Of a stretch of 47,206 nt of DNA, positions 6,608-14,597 are shown piece by piece (the stretch's first letter is position 1; the number at the start of each line of letters is the position of its first letter). The stretch comes from Candidatus Saccharimonadota bacterium. GTDB taxonomy: Bacteria; Patescibacteriota; Saccharimonadia; Saccharimonadales; Saccharimonadaceae. Location of the stretch: contig JAFWJE010000020.1 of the NCBI GenBank assembly GCA_017511685.1, forward strand, positions 1 to 47,206, written 5' to 3'. A program made the translations under genes and the position numbers. The notes under the pieces were generated by a model that did not search any database, was not told the origin of the DNA, and was given only the letters and a program-made list of their open reading frames with translations.

Positions 6608-6636
6608 TTGTAAAAATGACCGTGGGGGTGTATAAT
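6608..6636 (+). promoter_or_regulatory. Promoter of the winged-helix gene and recJ
   Basis: TTGTAA (6608-6613), 17-nt spacer, TATAAT (6631-6636). The leader carries GCGAGGT as ribosome binding site ahead of the ATG at 6668. Confidence 0.65.
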
Positions 6637-6667
6637 GGAAGTAAGAAAAAAGCGAGGTAAAAATTAA

Positions 6668-6967
6668 ATGTTAGATGTGTTTATTACGTCCAGAGTGCGG
6701 CGGAAGATTCTAGTAGTGTTTGCAAAGTATCCAGATTTTCGGACGCATGTGAGGGGCTTGTCTAAATTGATTAAAGAGGACCCGGGGAATATCCAGAGGG
6801 AGTTGAAGCGCCTGGAGCGGGGGAATTTTGTGATTGTGACCAAGAAGGGAAATACACAGATTTATCAGACGAATAAACAGTTTCCGCTTCTAAAAGAGTT
6901 GCAGAGTATGGTGATTAAGAGCCAGCAACTATCGTCTGGTAAGGGACAGAGTAAGACGATTGGGTAG
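6668..6967 (+). CDS. Winged-helix DNA-binding protein (ArsR-like)
   Basis: A 99-residue protein. Residues 1-80 form a winged helix: FITSRVRRKILVVFAKYP (helix 1), HVRGLSKLIKEDPGNIQREL (helix-turn-helix), LERGNFVIVTKKGNTQIYQT (beta wing). This is the single-domain ArsR/MarR-like form common in CPR genomes. There are no cysteines for metal sensing. It starts a probable operon with recJ 41 nt downstream, so it may autoregulate or control recJ, but neither is shown. The C-terminal 20 residues are polar. Confidence 0.7.
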   Translation: MLDVFITSRVRRKILVVFAKYPDFRTHVRGLSKLIKEDPGNIQRELKRLERGNFVIVTKKGNTQIYQTNKQFPLLKELQSMVIKSQQLSSGKGQSKTIG

Positions 6968-7008
6968 CTGCCGGGGGTTGGCCGTAAGAGGCAAGGAGGA
7001 GGAATAGT

Positions 7009-8703
7009 GTGGCGAGTAAAATTTTTGAACAGATTTTGAGGAAAAGGGGGTTTGACTCTGGGTTTTTGGAGCCTAAATACGAGAAACTTTCTGAGGTAGC
7101 GGCGGGTTTGCCAGATGTTTTTAAAGCGGTGGAGCGGATTTTGGCGGCACGAGATAAGGGAGAGAAGGTGCTGATTTATGGCGACTACGATGTAGATGGG
7201 GTGACGGCGACGGCGATCATCAGGGAGACTTTAGGGTTGATTGGTTTTGATGCGGCGCAGGTTCTGATGATGTTGCCGGATAGGTTTACGGATGGATACG
7301 GGATGAGTGCGCGGCTAGTGGAGCGGGCGCGAACAGAGGGAGTGCGGCTAGTGGTGACGGTAGACTGTGGATCTAACAATGCGGAGATTATAGAGGCGCT
7401 CCTCGCGGACGGGATAGAAACGGTAGTAACGGATCATCACGAACTTTCTCATGAAGTGCCCGGTGCGGCGGTGGCAGTGGTCAATCCAAAGCGGCCGGAT
7501 TTTCGGAAAGAGGTATTGGCGCGGCAGGCGGCGGTACTTGAAAAAGAGAGCGCGGCGGCCGGTGAGGTGGCGGCGGCTGGTGAGCTGGCGTCGTTGGCAG
7601 ATTTGTCAGGGGCGGGAGTGGCGTTTTGCTTGGCTCTAGTGTTAGGTAATAGGGGTGAGATTGCTGCCGGGCAAGAAAAGTGGTTGCTAGATTTGGCGGC
7701 GATTGGGACGATGTGCGATGCGATGCCGATAGCGACTTTTGCGAACCGGATAATCTGTTATTTTGGAATGATAGTGCTTTCTAAGACGCGGCGAGCGGGG
7801 CTACTTGCGCTGATGCGGGCGGCTAAGACTCGAAAAATCACCTCTGAGGCGGTGGGGTTTCAGATAGGGCCACGGCTGAATGCGGCTGGACGGATGGAAA
7901 CGGCGGAGCTGGCGCTTAAACTGCTTTTGACGCAGTCGAAGGCGGAGGCGGAGGATTTAGCGCAGAAGTTAGAGCTGCTTAATAGGGAACGAAAGAAGCA
8001 GCAACAAACGGCCATAGCAGAGGTGGCGCAGCGGGGAGTATCTAGTAAGCCGGTGATAGTAGTAAAAGGCGATTGGCATGAGGGGGTGCTAGGGATTATT
8101 GCGGGCAAATTGACAGAAGCGTACCGGAAGCCGAGTTTTGTACTAACAGAGGTGGGGGAGGTTTTAAAGGGTAGCGGGCGGAGCTTTGGAGAGTATAATT
8201 TAGCACTAGCATTGTCCGAGTGCCAAGATTTGATAGTTTCCGGGGGCGGACACGCGGCGGCGGCGGGAGTAAAGTTAGAAAAAGGGCATTTTGAGGAGTT
8301 TTGCAAGAGACTAAATGATTATTATGCTCGATTAAAATTGACTGACCAAGAGCGGTTTTTGTCACGCGAGGTAGACATGGCGATAGATGATTTGTCAGAG
8401 TTGTCGCTTGATTTAGTAGACTCTTTGAGACAATTAGAGCCTTATGGGGAGGGAAATCTGGTGCCGGCGTTTTTATTAACGGATGTGTTAGTACTGGATG
8501 TATCTAAGATGGGAGAATCAGATCAGCATCTAAGAATGCTGGTGACGGACGGAAAAAACAATATGAAGCTAGTAGCATTTTATGCGAATAAAGATTGGTT
8601 CTTAGTGCGGCCTGGAGAGAGGATAAATATAGTGGTGGAGTTGTTGGAAAACGAATGGCAAGGAACACGGAGTGTGGAGGGGAGAATTGTAGAAATAAGA
8701 TAG
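7009..8703 (+). CDS. recJ: Single-stranded-DNA exonuclease RecJ
   Basis: A 5'-3' ssDNA exonuclease for recombination and mismatch repair. DHH motifs: LIYGDYDVDGVTAT (motif I), VTVDCGSN (II), VVTDHHEL (III, the DHH), then the DHHA1 domain with SGGGHAAAAGV, and a C-terminal OB-like region from about 450. 564 residues, normal. The GTG start at 7009 is preceded by AAGGAGGAGG. An Ala/Glu-rich insert around residues 175-200 sits between the DHH motifs and is the only unusual part. It ends at a bidirectional terminator facing rpsU. Confidence 0.95.
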   Translation: MASKIFEQILRKRGFDSGFLEPKYEKLSEVAAGLPDVFKAVERILAARDKGEKVLIYGDYDVDGVTATAIIRETLGLIGFDAAQVLMMLPDRFTDGYGMSARLVERARTEGVRLVVTVDCGSNNAEIIEALLADGIETVVTDHHELSHEVPGAAVAVVNPKRPDFRKEVLARQAAVLEKESAAAGEVAAAGELASLADLSGAGVAFCLALVLGNRGEIAAGQEKWLLDLAAIGTMCDAMPIATFANRIICYFGMIVLSKTRRAGLLALMRAAKTRKITSEAVGFQIGPRLNAAGRMETAELALKLLLTQSKAEAEDLAQKLELLNRERKKQQQTAIAEVAQRGVSSKPVIVVKGDWHEGVLGIIAGKLTEAYRKPSFVLTEVGEVLKGSGRSFGEYNLALALSECQDLIVSGGGHAAAAGVKLEKGHFEEFCKRLNDYYARLKLTDQERFLSREVDMAIDDLSELSLDLVDSLRQLEPYGEGNLVPAFLLTDVLVLDVSKMGESDQHLRMLVTDGKNNMKLVAFYANKDWFLVRPGERINIVVELLENEWQGTRSVEGRIVEIR

Positions 8704-8713
8704 TTATGAGCAT

Positions 8714-8749
8714 AAAAAATATCGCGGCTTTTATCCCGCGGTATTTTTT
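8714..8749 (+). terminator. Bidirectional terminator between recJ and rpsU
   Basis: AAAAAATATCGCGG (8714-8727) pairs with CCGCGGTATTTTTT (8736-8749) with a single G-U pair. The A and T tracts give a U run in both directions. It overlaps the last codon of rpsU. Confidence 0.88.
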
Positions 8750-8966
8750 ATTTAAGACCTAATTTGATGCGCTCAGCTTTTTCGGCTTTTCTGATTTCAC
8801 GGAGAATAGCTTTTTTGCGGCGCTCACGCTTGGAGATAGGTTTTTCAAAACGCATCTGAGATTTGGCAAGTGGCAAAATGCCGCTCTGTAAAACTTTGCG
8901 GTTGAAACGGCGAATGATGTTCTCATTAGCCTCGCCTTGGTCTTTTCTTGTAACTTTGATAGACAT
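8748..8966 (-). CDS. rpsU: Ribosomal protein bS21
   Basis: A small basic protein of the 30S subunit involved in initiation. With the start MSIKVTRKDQGEANE at 8966 it has 72 residues, close to the family norm. The core ENIIRRFNRKVLQSGIL and the basic tail SKRERRKKAILREIRKAEKA are typical. A longer reading adds ten residues (MEALWYNGYN) but these run through the -10 box, so the internal Met is chosen. Only about 3 nt should separate the transcript start from the ATG. Confidence 0.93.
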   Translation of the reverse strand: MSIKVTRKDQGEANENIIRRFNRKVLQSGILPLAKSQMRFEKPISKRERRKKAILREIRKAEKAERIKLGLK

Positions 8967-8975
8967 ATTGTAGCC

Positions 8976-9030
8976 ATTATACCAGAGAGCTTCCAAAAAA
9001 TCAACACTTTTTGCCTAGATTTGTTATAAT
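8976..9030 (+). promoter_or_regulatory. Divergent promoters of rpsU (minus) and the adenylate kinase pair (plus)
   Basis: Minus strand: TTGATT (9004-8999), 17 nt, TATAAT (8981-8976). Plus strand: weak TCAACA (9001-9006), 18 nt, TATAAT (9025-9030), with the ATG at 9037 six nt after the -10 box. The two -35 boxes overlap. Confidence 0.65.
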
Positions 9031-9036
9031 GAGGAT

Positions 9037-9588
9037 ATGAAAAGAATTATTTTGCTAGGTGCACCAGGGAGTGGTAAAAGCACACAGGGGCAGAAATTGG
9101 CGGAGTTTTTGGGATGTCCATGGGTGTCAACAGGGGAACTTTTGAGAGGGAGCGGAGATGCGCAGATTGCGGAGACTCTGAAAACAGCGCGGCTGGTGGA
9201 TGATGAGACGGTGTTTTTGATGCTTACTGGCGAGCTTGGAAAACTTGAAAAACAGAGGCGAGCGCAAGGCGTGGCAGAGGATGAGGTGCTAAGCGCGGTG
9301 ATAGATGGGTTTCCGCGGACTGGGGCGCAGGCAGAGCTGGCGGTATCTGGATTAGGAGTGACAGAGGTGATAGAGATAAGTGTACCGGACGAGGAGATTT
9401 ACGCAAGGCTCCGCGTCAGAGGTAGGGAGCAGGATATAGATGAGGTAGTGGCAGAGAGGATAGAGATTTACGAACGAATGAAATCAGAGGTGATAACAGT
9501 ATTTGATAGAGCCGGCGTGTCAATTCGGAAAGTTAATGGGGTGGGTACGATGGATGAAGTATTTGAAAGAGTAAAGGAGGTATTATGA
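9037..9588 (+). CDS. adk: Adenylate kinase family protein, paralogue 1
   Basis: 183 residues. P-loop GAPGSGKSTQG (8-18), NMP-binding motif VSTGELLRGSG, DGFPRTGAQAE, and the basic RVRGREQDIDEVVAERIEIY segment. A nucleoside monophosphate kinase making ADP from AMP and ATP. The LID insert of about 30 residues found in long adenylate kinases is absent, so it belongs to the short type. The first of two tandem paralogues: its TGA overlaps the next ATG by 4 nt. Which of the two is the main adenylate kinase cannot be told; a different NMP preference in one is possible. Confidence 0.82.
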   Translation: MKRIILLGAPGSGKSTQGQKLAEFLGCPWVSTGELLRGSGDAQIAETLKTARLVDDETVFLMLTGELGKLEKQRRAQGVAEDEVLSAVIDGFPRTGAQAELAVSGLGVTEVIEISVPDEEIYARLRVRGREQDIDEVVAERIEIYERMKSEVITVFDRAGVSIRKVNGVGTMDEVFERVKEVL

Positions 9589-10208
9589 TAATATTTTTTG
9601 GGCCGGCGGGGAGTGGCAAGAGTACGCAAGGGCGGATTATTGCCGATAAATACGGTTGGCGGTGGCTGTCGGTGGGGCAAGTGCTACGCGATACGGGGGA
9701 GTTTGATGAGATTTTGGAAAAGGGGGAACTAGTGGATGATGCGACGGTGGTAGAGTTGATGGATAAACAGATTGAGTTCGCTGAGGCGGAGGGGATGGAA
9801 GTGGTGCTAGATGGTTATCCACGAGATATGGATCAAGTAAATATATTGCTCAACCAAGATGCGGGCAGGTTCTTTGACAAGCTGACTGGCGCAATTATTT
9901 TGGATGTACCAAAAGAAGAATTGTACGAGCGAATAAAAGAACGGGGCAGGAGTGACGATACTATGGATGTGGTAAAAAAGCGATTTGCGATTTTTGAACA
10001 AAATATTTGTTCAATTTTACCTCTGTTAAGCGAACGAAAGGTACCAGTGGAACACGTGGACGGAACTGGCGACTTTGACGTGGTGACGGAGCGTATTATA
10101 AAAATTGTACAGAAAATGTTGCCGGGTTCGCCGGAAGTTTTTGAGAACGACAATCCGGAGAGTATTGAGAATGATGCTCTGGAGCGTGAGAAAAGTTACG
10201 GAGAATAA
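9585..10208 (+). CDS. Adenylate kinase family protein, paralogue 2
   Basis: 207 residues. P-loop GPAGSGKSTQGR, LSVGQVLRDTGEF at the NMP site (Val in place of the usual Thr of STGD), DGYPRDMDQVN, and RIKERGRSDDTMDVVKKR. Short type, no LID insert. About 25 acidic residues extend the C-terminus past the kinase fold. Starts within the end of paralogue 1 (ATGA), so both are translated together from the promoter before 9037. The changed NMP-site motif makes a shift in substrate possible. Confidence 0.78.
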   Translation: MIIFFGPAGSGKSTQGRIIADKYGWRWLSVGQVLRDTGEFDEILEKGELVDDATVVELMDKQIEFAEAEGMEVVLDGYPRDMDQVNILLNQDAGRFFDKLTGAIILDVPKEELYERIKERGRSDDTMDVVKKRFAIFEQNICSILPLLSERKVPVEHVDGTGDFDVVTERIIKIVQKMLPGSPEVFENDNPESIENDALEREKSYGE

Positions 10209-10250
10209 TAGTTTTTAGCAAGGTAGTTTTTAGTAAGGGCGCCGAGGCGC

Positions 10251-10278
10251 TTGATTAAGGGGTGGGAAGTGGTATAAT
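10251..10278 (+). promoter_or_regulatory. Promoter of map
   Basis: TTGATT (10251-10256), 16-nt spacer, TATAAT (10273-10278), then exactly 6 nt to the ATG at 10285. Confidence 0.7.
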
Positions 10279-10284
10279 AGAGGT

Positions 10285-11031
10285 ATGAACGATAAGAAAA
10301 TAACGGCAATGCGAGAGGGTGGTAAGATTTTGGGGCGGCTACTTTCCGACCTGAAAGCCTATGTGAAACCAGGGATGACAGGGAAAGAGATAGACGCGTG
10401 GGTGCGCTCTGAGGTGGTAAAGAGAGGCGCGATAGTGGCCTATGATGAGCTCAAAGAGAAGTTTCCGGGGGCGATTTGCATTTCGGTGAATGAACAGATT
10501 GTGCATGGGGCGCCGACGGATGAACCTTTAGAGGAGGGGGATGTGGTGTCTTTTGACATGGTGATAAAGTATAAAGGGTATTACACGGATGCGGCGTTTA
10601 CGATGTTAGTGGGTGGTACCGGCTCGCCAGCACATAAACGGATGATTGCGGTAACAGAGAGCGCACTTGATGCGGGGATTGCTGAGGTGCGGCCAGGGGC
10701 GAAATTGGGGGATATTGGCTATGCGGTTTGTAAAGTGCTTACCGGCGGTCATCTAGGGGTGGTAGAGAACTACGTGGGGCATTTTATTGGTGATAAAATG
10801 CATCTTTCTCCAGATGTGCCGAATTATGGTCGGAGAGGGCACGGGTATGCCTTGAAGGTGGGGGATACTCTGTGTATTGAGCCAATGGCGACGCTTGGTA
10901 AGGCGGCAAATCATATAGATAGAGATGATGAATCGGGGTGGACGGTGGTGACGAATGATGGGAGTTTTGCGTGTCATTTTGAACATACGGTGCTTGTTAC
11001 TCCTGATGGGCATGAAATATTAACTAATTAA
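10285..11031 (+). CDS. map: Methionine aminopeptidase, type I
   Basis: Removes the initiator Met after deformylation. 248 residues, normal. The dinuclear metal ligands can be placed: Asp in SFDMVIKY, Asp in YYTDAAFTM, His in GHFIGDKMH, Glu in CIEPM and Glu in FEHTVLV. The His motif is GHFIG rather than the common GHGIG. Predicted leaderless mRNA. Upstream neighbours are the adenylate kinases, a link also seen in ribosomal operons (adk-map), although the rest of that operon is absent here. Confidence 0.95.
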   Translation: MNDKKITAMREGGKILGRLLSDLKAYVKPGMTGKEIDAWVRSEVVKRGAIVAYDELKEKFPGAICISVNEQIVHGAPTDEPLEEGDVVSFDMVIKYKGYYTDAAFTMLVGGTGSPAHKRMIAVTESALDAGIAEVRPGAKLGDIGYAVCKVLTGGHLGVVENYVGHFIGDKMHLSPDVPNYGRRGHGYALKVGDTLCIEPMATLGKAANHIDRDDESGWTVVTNDGSFACHFEHTVLVTPDGHEILTN

Positions 11032-11053
11032 TAACTTTTTATTCCTTTTATGC

Positions 11054-11059
11054 TATAAT
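11054..11059 (+). promoter_or_regulatory. -10 box of ftsA
   Basis: TATAAT at 11054-11059, exactly 6 nt before the ATG at 11066. No convincing -35 box was seen. Confidence 0.55.
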
Positions 11060-11065
11060 AGTGGT

Positions 11066-12283
11066 ATGGAAGAAAATCTGAGATATGTAGCTGGGTTAGA
11101 TGTCGGTACGGAAAACGTGCGGGCGGTAGTAGCGACAGTGGGGCGTGATGGCTCGGTGTCGGTAGTAGGGTATAATGAGGGGCCGAATGCTGGGATGCGC
11201 AAGGGGGTAGTGGCTAATTTGACTGGTCCGGCAGAGTCGATTGACAGGATGCTCGGTGAAGTGGAACGGATGAGTGGATTTGAAGTTAATTCTGCTTATG
11301 TTTCAATTAACGGGGCGCACGTGATGAGCGTGAAAGCTGAAGGGATGATTGCTGTAGGTGCAGAGGACCATGAAATTTCTGAGGATGATTTGGCGCGCGT
11401 GGAAGGTGCGGCGGTGACCGGTCGGGTGCCGGCTAATAGAGATATTCTAGATGTTTTACCTTTGTCTTATACCTTGGATGGGCAGAAGGGGATAAAGGAC
11501 CCACTAGGGATGACAGGTGCGCGATTAGAGCTTGTGGCGAGCGTGATTTCGGCACTTTCTCCAAACTCTTTGAACCTGAGGAAGGCGACGGAGGGGGCTA
11601 AAGTAGAGGCAGAGAAATTAGTGCCTTCAGTAGTGGCGGCAGCGCGAGCAGTTTTGTCGGAGAAACAGATGGAAAATGGGGTGGCTGTGGTAGATCTTGG
11701 TGCGGCGACGACGTCGGTGGCGATATTTGAGGAAGGTGATTTACAATACGTTGGCGTTTTGCCAGTAGGCTCTAATAATATCACCAATGATTTGGCGATT
11801 GTGCTAGAAATCGATACGGAGATTGCGGAGGATATTAAGAGGAGATTTGCGACACGGAGTGCAGAGGAGGACGCCGAGGTAGTGGTGCGACGTGGTCGGG
11901 AAGAGATGACATTTTCTAGGGCGGAGATTTCGGAGATTATTGAGGCAAGATTGGCTGAGATATTTGATGGTGTGCGCAAAGAGCTGAAGACGGCAAAATA
12001 TGACAGGAGATTGCCGGAGGGAGTAGTACTAGTGGGTGGCGGAGCGCGACTAAAAGGCGTGGCGGATTTTGCTAAAAATGCCTTGGAGGCTTCAATTAAG
12101 ATTGGCGCGCCATCAGGTTTAGGTGGTGTGGCAGAAGCGATAGCTAAGCCGGAATACGCGGCGGCGGTGGGACTAGTGTTGATGGCGGCGCGTGATAACA
12201 ATCGTGGAACTATCCGAACACATAAAGAAAAGAAAAAATCGTCTAGTGGCGGTATGCTGAAAAAGATTTTTAAGAAATTCTAG
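11066..12283 (+). CDS. ftsA: Cell division protein FtsA
   Basis: An actin-family ATPase that tethers FtsZ to the membrane. 405 residues. Phosphate-1 motif VAGLDVGTENVRA near the N-terminus, the SHS2 1C domain (about 85-165, YVSINGAHVMSV and DILDVLPLSYTLDG), phosphate-2 VVDLGAATTSVAI, and adenosine motif VVLVGGGARLKGV. The last nine residues, MLKKIFKKF, form a short basic amphipathic helix, the usual membrane-targeting sequence. Followed 143 nt later by ftsZ, which has its own promoter. Confidence 0.95.
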   Translation: MEENLRYVAGLDVGTENVRAVVATVGRDGSVSVVGYNEGPNAGMRKGVVANLTGPAESIDRMLGEVERMSGFEVNSAYVSINGAHVMSVKAEGMIAVGAEDHEISEDDLARVEGAAVTGRVPANRDILDVLPLSYTLDGQKGIKDPLGMTGARLELVASVISALSPNSLNLRKATEGAKVEAEKLVPSVVAAARAVLSEKQMENGVAVVDLGAATTSVAIFEEGDLQYVGVLPVGSNNITNDLAIVLEIDTEIAEDIKRRFATRSAEEDAEVVVRRGREEMTFSRAEISEIIEARLAEIFDGVRKELKTAKYDRRLPEGVVLVGGGARLKGVADFAKNALEASIKIGAPSGLGGVAEAIAKPEYAAAVGLVLMAARDNNRGTIRTHKEKKKSSSGGMLKKIFKKF

Positions 12284-12366
12284 ATTTTTAGTAATTTTAG
12301 CAAGTTGAGTTAGTATTTTTTTGAGCGTGACTTTTTGGATTTGAATAAAAATTTTAATAAAAAGTA

Positions 12367-12393
12367 TTGTAAACTATTTTTTTGTGATATAAT
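12367..12393 (+). promoter_or_regulatory. Promoter of ftsZ
   Basis: TTGTAA (12367-12372) and TATAAT (12388-12393) with a short 15-nt spacer. The leader of about 27 nt contains GCGAGGAT ahead of the ATG at 12427. The AT-rich stretch 12290-12365 shows no other structure. Confidence 0.5.
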
Positions 12394-12426
12394 GGAAATA
12401 ACATTGTAAAGCGAGGATATAACAAA

Positions 12427-13689
12427 ATGCCCGAAATAAAGCCAACAGAGGTGGAAAGCACAGCAAGTATCAAAGTCGTCGGTGTCGGTGGCGCTGGTGG
12501 TTCTGCTGTGGACCGGATGAAAGAGGTCGGTCTAAATGGAGTAGAGTTTGTGGCGGTGAATACCGATGCGCAGGCTTTGTATCATTCTGCAGCAGATAAT
12601 AAAGTTCATATCGGTAAGGGGTTAGGTGCCGGTGGTGATCCAGAGAAAGGTCGCGAAGCTGCCGAAGAAAGCCGCGAAAATATCGGTAAGGCCCTAGAGG
12701 GTGCAGATATGGTGTTTATTACCTTAGGTGCTGGTGGTGGTACTGGTTCTGGTGCTGGTCCAATCGTGGCACAAGAGGCGCATGATAGGGATATTTTGAC
12801 CGTAGGTGTGGTAACGCGTCCGTTCTCATTTGAGGGGCCGGTGCGGAAAGAAAACGCTGAGGTGGCGATTGAGAAATTGACCCACGAAGTAGATGCGTTG
12901 ATTACCATTCCAAATGATAGGTTGCTTCAGACTATTGATCCTCGTACACCTTTACTAGAAACCTTTAAGATCGCTGATGATGTGTTGCGCCAAGGCGTTC
13001 AGGGTATCTCTGAGCTGATTACTGAACACTCTTTGATTAACTTGGACTTTGCCGACGTGAAAGCTATTATGAAAAACGCTGGTTCGGCGTTGATGGGTAT
13101 TGGTCGGGCCTCTGGTGAAAACCGGGCAGTGTTGGCCGCGCAACAGGCAATTGAATCGCCTCTGATTGAGGTAAAGATTGAGGGTGCGCGTGGTGTACTG
13201 TTCTCAGTAGCTGGTGGCTATGATATGAGTATGTCAGAAATCCAAGAGGCGGCTGAGGTGATTACTTCGGCGGTGGCGCCGGATGCCAACATTATCTTTG
13301 GCGCGTCAATTCGTCCAGAGCTAGAAGACGAAATCGTGATCACTGTAGTAGCAACTGGTTTTGATTCTGATTATTATAAAGAATTAGACCGCAAAGCAGC
13401 TGAGGAGGCTCGGGCGGCAGAGATTTCTGCGGCCGCGAAGGTTGATTCAGGCGAAGATAAGGTTGCTGATGAAGAAGCAAAGAGTGATACGGTGATAGAG
13501 AATGATACTGGCGCTAGAGTGGATTTACATGATTTGGACGAAAAACAGCCGATAGCATCCCAAGAGGAATTTGCCGCTGAGAATAAGAGCAATATGTGGG
13601 ATTCTATCAGATCTGAGGACGCCGAGGAGGACTTGGATGTACCACCTTCTCTGAGAGCGCGGCTAAAGAGACACAGGAACAAGGAATAG
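12427..13689 (+). CDS. ftsZ: Cell division GTPase FtsZ
   Basis: Tubulin homologue forming the Z ring. 420 residues. GTP-binding loop [12 protein letters not shown] near the N-terminus, tubulin signature [13 protein letters not shown] (about 100-112), and T7 synergy loop [11 protein letters not shown]. An acidic, Ala/Asp/Glu-rich linker (about 320-395) leads to the C-terminal peptide [14 protein letters not shown], which matches the D(I/V)PxFLR tail that binds FtsA. Codon use is more balanced than in neighbours, consistent with high expression. CIRCE begins 6 nt after the stop codon. Confidence 0.97.
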   Translation: MPEIKPTEVESTASIKVVGVGGAGGSAVDRMKEVGLNGVEFVAVNTDAQALYHSAADNKVHIGKGLGAGGDPEKGREAAEESRENIGKALEGADMVFITLGAGGGTGSGAGPIVAQEAHDRDILTVGVVTRPFSFEGPVRKENAEVAIEKLTHEVDALITIPNDRLLQTIDPRTPLLETFKIADDVLRQGVQGISELITEHSLINLDFADVKAIMKNAGSALMGIGRASGENRAVLAAQQAIESPLIEVKIEGARGVLFSVAGGYDMSMSEIQEAAEVITSAVAPDANIIFGASIRPELEDEIVITVVATGFDSDYYKELDRKAAEEARAAEISAAAKVDSGEDKVADEEAKSDTVIENDTGARVDLHDLDEKQPIASQEEFAAENKSNMWDSIRSEDAEEDLDVPPSLRARLKRHRNKE

Positions 13690-13694
13690 ATTTA

Positions 13695-13721
13695 TTAGCA
13701 CTCTCCAAGTGAGAGTGCTAA
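13695..13721 (+). promoter_or_regulatory. Perfect CIRCE operator (HrcA binding site)
   Basis: TTAGCACTC (13695-13703), nine-base spacer, GAGTGCTAA (13713-13721): an exact 9-9-9 match to the CIRCE consensus bound by the heat-shock repressor HrcA. It normally controls groESL, dnaK or hrcA. Here it sits between ftsZ and nrdR, 41 nt before the nrdR GTG. No strong promoter boxes are obvious next to it. Confidence 0.9.
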
Positions 13722-13762
13722 TGCTTATAAGGGTGGCGCAAAAAAGCAAAAGCGAGGTAAAA

Positions 13763-14230
13763 GTGAGGGGAATAAAGATAGGTGATAGTAAAGTTCTAGA
13801 AAGTCGCGAGACTGCGGATGGGATGATTCGGCGGCGACGGATTTCCTCAGATGGGAAACATCGGTTTACTACTTATGAGCGGATAGAATTACCGCCAATA
13901 ATGGTGCGGAAGCGGAGTGGTAATAAGGAGGAATTTGACAGAGATAAGTTGATAGCCTCAGTAAGACGGAGCGTGGGGAAGTTCTTTTCGTCTTCTCTAG
14001 AAGTGGAGCAGGTAGTAGATCAAGTAACAGAGCGGATTTATGAACTAGGAGTGGAGGAGGTAACTTCTAGGCAGATTGGGCAGATTACTTTGGATGTTTT
14101 GGCAGAGGTGAATGAGGTGGCGTACGTGCGGTTTGCGAGTGTGTTTCAGGAGTTTACGACTTTGTCGGAGTTTGAGCAGATTATCAAGGAACAGAAGGAA
14201 AAGAAGGCTGCAGGTAAGTTGCGGGGGTAG
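13763..14230 (+). CDS. nrdR: NrdR-like transcriptional regulator with ATP-cone and degenerate zinc ribbon
   Basis: NrdR represses ribonucleotide reductase genes when its ATP-cone binds dATP. The GTG start at 13763 follows GCGAGGTAAAA and gives 155 residues, the usual length; a reading from 13709 would begin inside CIRCE. Residues 1-45 align with the NrdR ribbon (DSKVLESR, IRRRR, RFTTYERIELPPIMVRKR). The four cysteines are all replaced: the first pair by VRGIKIG and the second by RISSDGKHR. The ATP-cone (about 46-140) is intact (KRSGNKEEFDRDKLIASVRR, RQIGQITLDVLAEVNEVAYVR split over 21 residues). The DNA-binding mode must therefore differ from the classical one. Confidence 0.85.
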   Translation: MRGIKIGDSKVLESRETADGMIRRRRISSDGKHRFTTYERIELPPIMVRKRSGNKEEFDRDKLIASVRRSVGKFFSSSLEVEQVVDQVTERIYELGVEEVTSRQIGQITLDVLAEVNEVAYVRFASVFQEFTTLSEFEQIIKEQKEKKAAGKLRG

Positions 14231-14286
14231 TTGTGGAGCCGTTGGCTGCTGGCGTGCTGGCTGGCGCCCTGGCGCGACAAAAGTGC

Positions 14287-14315
14287 TTGCGGTTTTTTGA
14301 TGGTTGACGTAAAAT
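14287..14315 (+). promoter_or_regulatory. Promoter of the thioredoxin-fold gene
   Basis: TTGCGG (14287-14292), 17-nt spacer, TAAAAT (14310-14315), then 6 nt to the ATG at 14322. Confidence 0.55.
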
Positions 14316-14321
14316 AAGTTT

Positions 14322-14588
14322 ATGAAATTGACGATACTTTGGAACGAGCAAACAGATTATGCGCGCGAGGTGCGCGATTGGAAGCGCGATTATATCGCGG
14401 ATACAGGGAGCGATGCGATAATTGATCTGGACCCGGAAACGGTAGCCGGAGAGAGGTTTGCGGCGCTGTATGATATTTTACAATATCCGGCGGTGGTGGT
14501 AACAGATGATGATGGACGACTGATGAATATATGGAAGGGAACGCCGATGCCACAGATTGATGAAGTGTCTTATTTTGCAAATAAGTAG
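14322..14588 (+). CDS. Small thioredoxin-fold protein without CxxC
   Basis: 88 residues. The pattern MKLTILWNE (strand), a helix, IDLDPET (strand), then LYDILQYPAVVVTDDDGRL with the cis-Pro before the strand, and IWKGTPMPQIDEVSYF, is that of a small thioredoxin/glutaredoxin fold. There is no cysteine at all in the protein, so it cannot be a thiol redox enzyme. More likely a binding or structural role. Converges on ileS with a 9-nt gap. Function unknown. Confidence 0.55.
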   Translation: MKLTILWNEQTDYAREVRDWKRDYIADTGSDAIIDLDPETVAGERFAALYDILQYPAVVVTDDDGRLMNIWKGTPMPQIDEVSYFANK

Positions 14589-14597
14589 AGCAACTAA

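Noticed and set aside
13709-13762. Upstream start for nrdR
   Set aside because: It would begin inside the CIRCE spacer and adds 18 residues absent from NrdR; GTG 13763 has a good ribosome site.
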